Notes under the pieces: model-generated
Seen by the model: only the letters and a program-made list of their open reading frames with translations
What the model was told of the DNA's origin: nothing
Database searches by the model: none
Shown: piece by piece, positions 57,078-64,000 of the stretch
Numbering within the stretch: position 1 is the first letter of the stretch
Layout of the letters: every line of letters begins with the position of its first letter
DNA from: Vermamoeba vermiformis
Lineage: Eukaryota; Tubulinea; Echinamoebida
Assembly: GCA_045837725.1 (NCBI GenBank)
Contig: JBEWZL010000162.1
Span: forward strand, 62,001-126,000
Direction: 5' to 3'
Length of the DNA: 64,000 nucleotides
Position numbers and translations under genes: made by a program

Positions 57078-60000
57078 ATGGGCGACAAAGAAGAGCCTAA
57101 CGAAGACTTCGAATTGCCTTCGCAAATGCTATTCAGTCAAATGCAAAGGTATTTCGATAATCAGTATCAAAATCAAGTCGAGCAAAGAGTCAAGGAAGCG
57201 GACGATGACGAAATGGCTTACGTCAAAACGCCGCCGCACAATGATGATGAAACTACAGAAGATAATATATTTAATGAAATTATCGATGAAGATACAACTG
57301 ATGGCGAGCAACCAGATCAGAGATCCGATCAACACGACACGATCCCAAAACCTCGAGAATCTCCGCCACTTTTTCTTGTAAATAATAACCCCATCGAAAA
57401 TATGCCGGAAAACACATTGGAACAAGCAACGGGATCAGGTCATTTATACCAAAGTCCCGTGACTACGCAACAACTAATGCACGATATCAACATCAATACA
57501 ATTGATAATCTGTCGCCAATTCCGTCAAAAGAAAACGCAACAAGCAATAATGTAAATAATGCAGCAAACGCAATCGAAAATGACGCAGAAATGGACGAGA
57601 TTATGGCGTTTATTGAAAATAACAAAGCTGCTGACGCGCAGATAGTCAACGTGCCAGAAATAGATCTCGATTTAGATCCCGACCAGTTCGTAGAGCTAAT
57701 GAAAGATAAACTCGCGGACGTGCCTCTCGATCAAGTTCAGATCCAGCTCGAAGAAATTCTCAGTCAAAAATCCACATCAACACCACCTGTAAATAATGTA
57801 CATATCACCACCAACCCCAATATTGACAAAGTAGAAGAGAAGAGTTCGAGCTCTCAAAAGGAATCTAATGCGCCAGTGATCATGACATCAACACCGCCTG
57901 CGATGAAAACTCCGTCACAAAGCGACGTGTCCTTCTCAACGAACGACAAGAGCTCTACACCTGACCAGCCATTATCAACAACTCCGATAGTTCAGAAAAT
58001 CGATACGTTCGTGCAATCTCAAATACCTGTGCCCGAGAACAACATCGTGCTTCCGTACAAATTGAACGACGAACAATTGAAGGCCGTGCAATCGCCATTG
58101 AATATTCCGCTGATGATTGCCGCTGGCCCTGGTTCTGGTACGATAAGATAGCTATGAACGACATTAACGAGGCTAATTTATCGCACAGGAAAAACATTGA
58201 CTTTGGTCTGTCGCATCGTACACATGCTGTCCAATAGTATCTCGTCTAATTCTATTGTGGCCATCACTTTCACGCGAAAAGCGGCGAATGAAATGAGAGA
58301 TCGAATTGAACGAGTTTCAAAATCACTGAATATTCAAACGACTTTGGGCTTGACGATTTGCACTTTTCATCAGTTTTGCTTGAAGATTCTGCGGCTTCAT
58401 TCGCATTTACTAACGAGCGACTTGAAAAAATTCGAAGTCTATACACGGAGGAAGCAAGAAGACGTGTTGTTGAAGTGCTTTACCGAGTGGAACAATCGAA
58501 GCAACTCACAGTCACAAACTTCACAAGGCTCACAAGATCAGCAACCGTGAGTATCAGATCCATATACGAATCAATATGATTTTAACGTTTGAGTACAGTT
58601 TCGAGTTCAAGATTCCTGACGGCGGAGGTGACGACCACAAGAAACTTATCCGAAGCTGCTTCACGCTGATTCGCAAAATCAAAGCTAACCCGTGCAACCC
58701 TGAAAAGATCGCGAACCCGTTCTTTCGTTTCATTTATCTCGTAAGCCTCGTGCAACTTAATCCGTTGTATTCAGTATTAACGTGTTGATAAGAAATACAA
58801 CGAGATTATGAATGCCGCGGGAGGCATAGATTTCAACGACTTTATCTCCAAGACTGTAGAATTGTTCTCGAAGTACCCCGAAGTCCTGCACAAGTATCAA
58901 ACGATCTATCAGCAGGTCCTCGTTGATGAATTTCAAGACATTAGCTCGATGCAGTGGGAGCTCTTAAAGCTATTGTCAGGTCAATCTGGGCAAATTACAG
59001 TAGTGGGAGACGTCGATCAGGTACAGCTACTAAAACTTTCTCAGGGGATTTTAAACTTACTATTACTATTTGCAGAGTATTTACAGCTTCAGAGGTGCAA
59101 CTGTAAAAAACTTCGAGCACTTCAATAATCAGTTTCCAAAGAAAATATTGATCAGGCTGAACCAAAACTACCGCAGCACAAAAAGCGTAAGTTACTCGTT
59201 ATTTTTAACGTTAATAGCGGAAACTAATTGTTCCGAAGATTCTACAATGTGCCTCAGAATTGATCAAGAACAATACCGAACGGCCAAATTCAACTTCGAT
59301 GTACACGGACAACGAACACGGAAAGAGAATTATATGGGTGTTGAGCAAGACCCCCCGCGAAGAGATCATAAATATCCTAGATATCGTTCAACAAAAGAAG
59401 GACCAAGAAGGATTCAAACTTCGAGACATTGCAATCTTGTACAGAAATCGGTACATCGGCAAAGCTTTCGAACCAGAGCTACGCAGGCGGTACGTGACAC
59501 TGTCACTTTGAAAGGCTGACAATTAATTGACATTTTAATCATAGGAAGCTGAGCTTTGGTTTGAACGGAAAAGTCTCATTTTACCATTACTCCGAAGTCC
59601 TTGACATACTTGCGTATCTACGACTGATTATCGACGAAAATGATGACGCGTAAGTAACCTTAGATAACGATCTATCCATATTAAGATTGGTTGGTAGTGC
59701 CTTCAAGAGAATATTCAACGTGCCAACGCGAGGTCTTGGTACTAAAACACTGAAGACGGTTGAAAAAACAGCTGCAATGCGTAACATTTCGCTATTCAAA
59801 GCTGCCAAGAAAGTGTTAGAGTATAACGCTGACGTCAAAAACCAGCAACAACGAGGACTCAAGCTCCTAATTGGCCTGTTAGATAAGATTAGAACCAATA
59901 CAGACTTCGAGAAGAAATCGTTAAGCGACATCATCAAGCTTGTTATCGAAAGGACGAAGTACCAAAACTATCTTTGGAAGCTCGCAGATGATAGGAACAG

Positions 60001-61584
60001 AAACAAAGAGAACGGACTTACCGACGAAGAGTACGAGTATTACTATCTTAAAATCATTATTCTAACATAATATTACTAGCGATGCACTCGACGGAATTGA
60101 CGAAGAGCATTTGACCGATGATTTTGATGACGAAGAGATGCCGCAGGAAAAGAACGGAGTTGAGCCAGTAGAAATGAAAAACTTGTCGCGATTGATCCAA
60201 GAGGCAAATATCTTCGTTCAAGAGTACTACAAATGGAAGACCAGTTACCGGGGTCAACAGCAACAAGACGACAGTGAAAACAACGACTTAGGTCAGTGAT
60301 TGCCTTCGCTGTATTTCAATACCAAACTAACCAATGCTTCAGATGAGTCATTCGATGGCTTTAAACCAGCTGAAAAGACGGAGACCTTTAAAATGCTCAA
60401 ACTATTCTTGACGCAAGTCAGCTACGACGTCAAAGAGAGCGATGAAAAGGACCAATTAACGCTGAGCACCATTCATCAATCAAAGGGCTTGGAGTGGCCA
60501 ATAGGTATGCCTACTATATTTGGTATTAGTTGTAACTAACTCATACATAGTTATTTTGGTGCACGTGAACGAAGGTTACTTGCCCTCAAAACACTTCGGC
60601 GAGAAAATTGCGATGAATAGTTCACAAGAAGGCGTTTCAAAATCGCTCGGAGAAGATGAATTTGCAATGATCGAAGAGGAGCGGAGACTTTGCTACGTTG
60701 CAATGACCCGCGCTGAGCAACAGCTTATTCTAAGCACATTTGCCGAAGAAAACGGCTTGAAATCGCTTTCGTCGAGGTTTCTGGAAGAAATTCCGAAAGA
60801 ACAGTGCGAGTTCGTCAATAAGATACCTAAAGAAAAGTCTCCCGTGCAAATCAAGCAGAAGAACAGCACCATCAACGCAAGCGCTAACAATACAAATGTA
60901 AATATCAATGAGCCACCAAAACCAGCGATTCATTTCAAGAAGATCGAAGTCGAGCAGTTACCGCCTATGTTGCGCCCTCAAAACATCAGTCCGACCAAGA
61001 CCACAAGCACCACCACCCCGTCCAAAGTATCACCACCGAGACGTAAATCCCCGACAACAAATGTACAGTCGCCGTTGTCGCACTTACCGAGCAGACAAAA
61101 GAAGGCAAAACGATCAGGTACAGCGAAGAAAAAGATTGACTTTTCGAGGCACAACGAGTTCACTTCCGCGAGAGAGGTCTCAGAAGACTCATCCGACAAT
61201 TACTTTGAGAGCGAAGATAAAGACAAAGACCCTGATGAGATTAAAGAAGACGATGAGGACGAAGGAAACACGGAGCAACAAACTGAATCAGGACCAACTG
61301 TTGATGACCTGGCTGCCATGATTGAATCGGAAGACTCCGCGTCTTCTATCAACCTCCAACAATCTCCCAAGAAGTTCCAACCGCCAGCGAAAGAAGCTGC
61401 AGCCCCAGTCGGGTTATCGAAGCTGATGGACTCCCGCGTGAGGTCACCAGGGCTACGTAGAACGAATAAACGAAGGCACAGTACTGGCACCGCTGAAATT
61501 CAGAAGGCGGAGGAATTTGAATCGCCGTTGAAGAAGCAGAAGACCTCACTAGGTCATTCCGCTAGTGTAAATAAAGATCGCTAG
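57078..61584 (+). CDS. UvrD/Rep-family (Srs2-like) DNA helicase
   Basis: Superfamily 1 3'-5' helicase acting on recombination and repair intermediates. ATG at 57078. An unusually long acidic, Asn/Thr-rich N-terminus of about 330 residues precedes the helicase core: NDEQLKAV (Q motif), GPGSGKT split by an intron (58138-58189), VAITFTRKAANEMRDRI (Ia), VDEFQDISSMQW (II), VVGDVDQ with SIYSFRGA (III), LNQNYRSTKS (IV), LSTIHQSKGLEW (V), EEERRLCYVAMTRAEQQL (VI). The C-terminal 280 residues are disordered, Ser/Lys/Pro-rich, with basic clusters (LRRTNKRRH, SPLKKQKT). Long disordered tails recall Srs2, whose tail binds SUMO and PCNA, but no clear binding motif was found. Confidence 0.92.
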
Positions 61585-61735
61585 GATCGAGTTAAACTAA
61601 TAATTTGTTGTGCAACCTACATTGGACTTTCTAATGGATATATTCACGACAAAAGAAAGGGCGGGAGATTGCTAAGTTATTTTTTTGTGGCGTTGCGCAT
61701 CCAAAATTTTTATAAAACATGATACAATACCACAA

Positions 61736-64000
61736 TGGACCACAATCTAAAAGCTAATTCGCAGAAAAGAAAACGGGATAGCAATGAGGTGCCGAATAAA
61801 AAACGAAAAATCGCGGATGAAGGGTAGGAAGTCAGTTAAAAAATTCCCTAAAATAAAATTAATTAATGCGTATTCATTAGAATTAGAGTAACGAATATTT
61901 CAGACAAAAATACACGCGTAGAAGAACATAAGAAATTTTCGATTGATCCCAACGTGCGCTATTTGAACTACGAAGGTACGCCTCTTCCTTCGAAGGAGAA
62001 GCCAATCTAACAGTTATTAGGCGCAGGAATTATCCGTTCGCCGGATTTTTTTACTGGAGCAAAGGCTCCGTTATTGACTCACCTTAACATCAGCCGTAAT
62101 GAACTATCTGCAAAACAGTGCGAGGAGCTTGGTGTATTAATAGCTAACTGCAGACAGCTCGAATTATTTAACGCTCGATGTACGAGTATAATGCAGCAAT
62201 TATGACTGATAACACTATTATTATCAGCGATGGGAAAATCCGATTTGAAAGGTTTATTGCCGCAATTGAAATTCCTCAAACGGCTGAAAATACTTGATCT
62301 CAGTGGTAAGTACCACCGTGTAATTAGCTTATTTGAATTAATTCAGGCACCAAGGCTATGAGTTTGACGAAGACGCTATGCAACTTTTTGCTGATTCTAT
62401 TTGTGAATGCCGAAACTTAGAGCACTTGGGTTTATCTGAAAGTCTCCGAGTGGTTGGCTTCAAGAAATTAGTTGCCACGGTATCAAAGTGCCACTCGTTG
62501 AAATACTTGGACTTATCAAAAAGTAAGAGAATACCTATGTTAAAACTGGTGTAACCATTTTTCAGACAAAACCAATCTATGGCTTGACGAACAACTCTAT
62601 GATATCGAGTTTTTACTGACGCATAACTCTTTGGAAGACTTGGATCTGTCATGTATGATTTCTTTAGTTAACAAAATTACTAACAGTCGGAACAGACAAT
62701 GGTTTCACCAACAATGACATCAATTATCTTGCCAAAGCCTTTTCAGAATCTCAACACAGGGCACTGGGGCTCGATGGCAATAGCTTTAACAACGATGGCT
62801 TGGATCAGTTGTTTGATGCCATAGAGTACAACAATTACATTAAGACTTTGAATGTGGATCGTAAGACTATTGCCAATACCTGTCAATCGATTGAATAGGC
62901 TGCCTGACCAGTTCACAGGTATCCCTTTCACTGCTGAAGGATTGGAAATAACCCTCAAAAAGCTACAAAAAAATACATCATTGTGCACGCTACGCATTCT
63001 TTGTAAGTGAACTTCCAGTATCTTTTGTTATTATTATTATTATTAATATTACTTTTCATAGTACCAAGAGGAGTGGAATCGTTGTATGAAGTAATCGAAG
63101 ACTGCATGGATTTAAATTTAAAGCGAACGCATTTTGCAAACGGACATGACGAAGTATCGTTATCAACCAAGCTCAAAATTAGCGAATTGAACCACCAAAT
63201 TGATAGTGAAAATCTTCAGCTACGAAAAAAAGGGGAACGTCTCGAGCAACTCACAAGTTGGAAGTGGCAATATGAGCTACAGCAAAAAAACTGGGAAAAA
63301 CACATGAAAGAGCCCATTAGCTCCTGGAATCACAACACAGTCGAAGAATTTATGAAGGAGATTATGTTGGGTGATTTTGCGCAATATTTCAAAGAGCATG
63401 AAGATTTTAACGGCCAAATGCTGTTACGGATGAACTCTCTTTATCTACACAAAGCTGGTCTAACGTTTGAGCAATCTAAGCGACTTCAAGCATCCCTTTT
63501 CTTGATTCACAACTTTCAAAAGCTGACTAATCCACCACACGTTTTTGAATGGACGAACGATGAAGTCTTGAATTGGCTCAAAGAGAAGAACCTTGGAGAT
63601 TTGAAAGAGTATTTTAAGATATCGCCTCAGGTAAACAACTAACGATAAATTTAAATTAGCGTACTTACTGGATTGTAGTACCTGATAACGGGAAAAGAGC
63701 TGCTGTTCTTGGATAACTACGATTTGATCGATACTTTGCTCTTGGACCCGAAACAAGCAGCGATGGTAGAAGTAGCGATTCAAAGCCTACAGCAAAGTCT
63801 TATCAAGCGCAAAGTCCCTGACCACTTCAAATGTCCGATCACATATGAAGTAATGAAAGACCCTGTGATAGCCAGCGATGGACACACGTACGAACGAAAA
63901 GCCATTGAAGAGTGGTTGCAAAATCACGATCGCTCGCCACTCACAAACGAAAAGCTGCAAGATAAGAAAGTATATCCGTGTCTCTACTTGAAGACCAGCA
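61736..64000 (+). CDS. LRR-SAM-SAM-U-box protein, probable ubiquitin E3 ligase (C-terminus cut by window edge)
   Basis: Start MDHNLKANSQKRKRDS (ATG 61736), with an early basic stretch (PNKKRKIAD). RNI-type leucine-rich repeats follow in several small exons (APLLTHLNISRNELSAKQ, LKFLKRLKILDLSG, HSLKYLDLSK). In-frame stops at about 62008 and 62200 fall in introns of 46-48 nt (gtacg...attag and gtacg...tatcag). A coiled-coil segment (63150-63300) leads to two SAM domains (SSWNHNTVEEFMKEIMLGDF; FEWTNDEVLNWLKEKNLGDL) and a U-box (FKCPITYEVMKDPVIASDG, HTYERKAIEEWL). The U-box recruits E2 enzymes; LRRs or SAMs probably select substrate or assemble oligomers. The end lies outside the window. Confidence 0.85.

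Noticed and set aside
62005-62205. In-frame stops suggesting the LRR/U-box gene is a pseudogene
   Set aside because: Both stops lie in regular GT-AG introns of 46-48 nt whose removal gives continuous LRR sequence.
1-64000. CRISPR arrays, insertion sequences, tRNA genes
   Set aside because: None seen on either strand; the window is eukaryotic and the only repeats noted are the hairpin units at 29661-29850.

Overview
This is nuclear DNA from a compact eukaryotic genome. Genes sit tens to a few hundred bases apart on both strands, nearly all are split by short GT-AG introns (about 40-130 nt, donors mostly gtaag or gtacg), and non-coding DNA is AT-rich. The gene set (half-size A-type ABC transporters, a BRE4-like FUSC membrane protein, PARG, PIAS, aprataxin, many F-box, LRR and ankyrin proteins) suggests a free-living protist, most like amoebozoan or heterolobosean amoebae. 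That assignment is an inference. Exon borders were read by eye.

Layout. 1-8.7 kb: two tandem FUSC/DUF2421-like transporter genes (minus; the first is cut by the window edge), separated by a non-coding stretch with a GC-rich island. 9.1-17.2 kb: an Lnt-like membrane nitrilase, COP9 signalosome subunit 4, a tiny membrane protein, poly(ADP-ribose) glycohydrolase with a 5S rRNA gene inside one intron, and ribosomal protein uL11/RPL12. 17.5-27.5 kb: two head-to-head half-size ABCA transporters; the plus-strand one runs straight into a PhoD-like phosphatase module whose metal-binding motifs are degraded. 27.7-41.97 kb: F-box/LRR protein, hairpin tandem repeats, NmrA-type oxidoreductase, a second F-box protein, MaoC-type hydratase, PIAS-type SUMO ligase, a tail-anchored cysteine-rich protein, an unknown protein, and an LRR protein with an internal F-box. 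41.98-52.4 kb: three paralogous ankyrin proteins with a shared basic tail, with a GPI-anchored-type surface protein between two of them. 52.6-64 kb: a Rab-like GTPase, a second tail-anchored cysteine-rich protein, a membrane-anchored HINT3-like HIT hydrolase next to aprataxin, a UvrD/Srs2-type helicase divergent from aprataxin, and the start of an LRR-SAM-SAM-U-box ubiquitin ligase.

Two threads connect the genes. Several act on nucleic-acid damage or ADP-ribose/SUMO/ubiquitin signalling (PARG, PIAS, aprataxin, Srs2-like helicase, CSN4, F-box and U-box proteins). Others are membrane or surface proteins (FUSC pair, ABCA pair, PhoD module, GPI protein).

Caution: about sixteen places need a one-base frame change to keep an obviously homologous protein going. 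Roughly twelve need an extra base ignored and four need a base added. Conserved sequence on both sides points to indels in the assembly rather than decayed genes, but this cannot be settled from the sequence alone.
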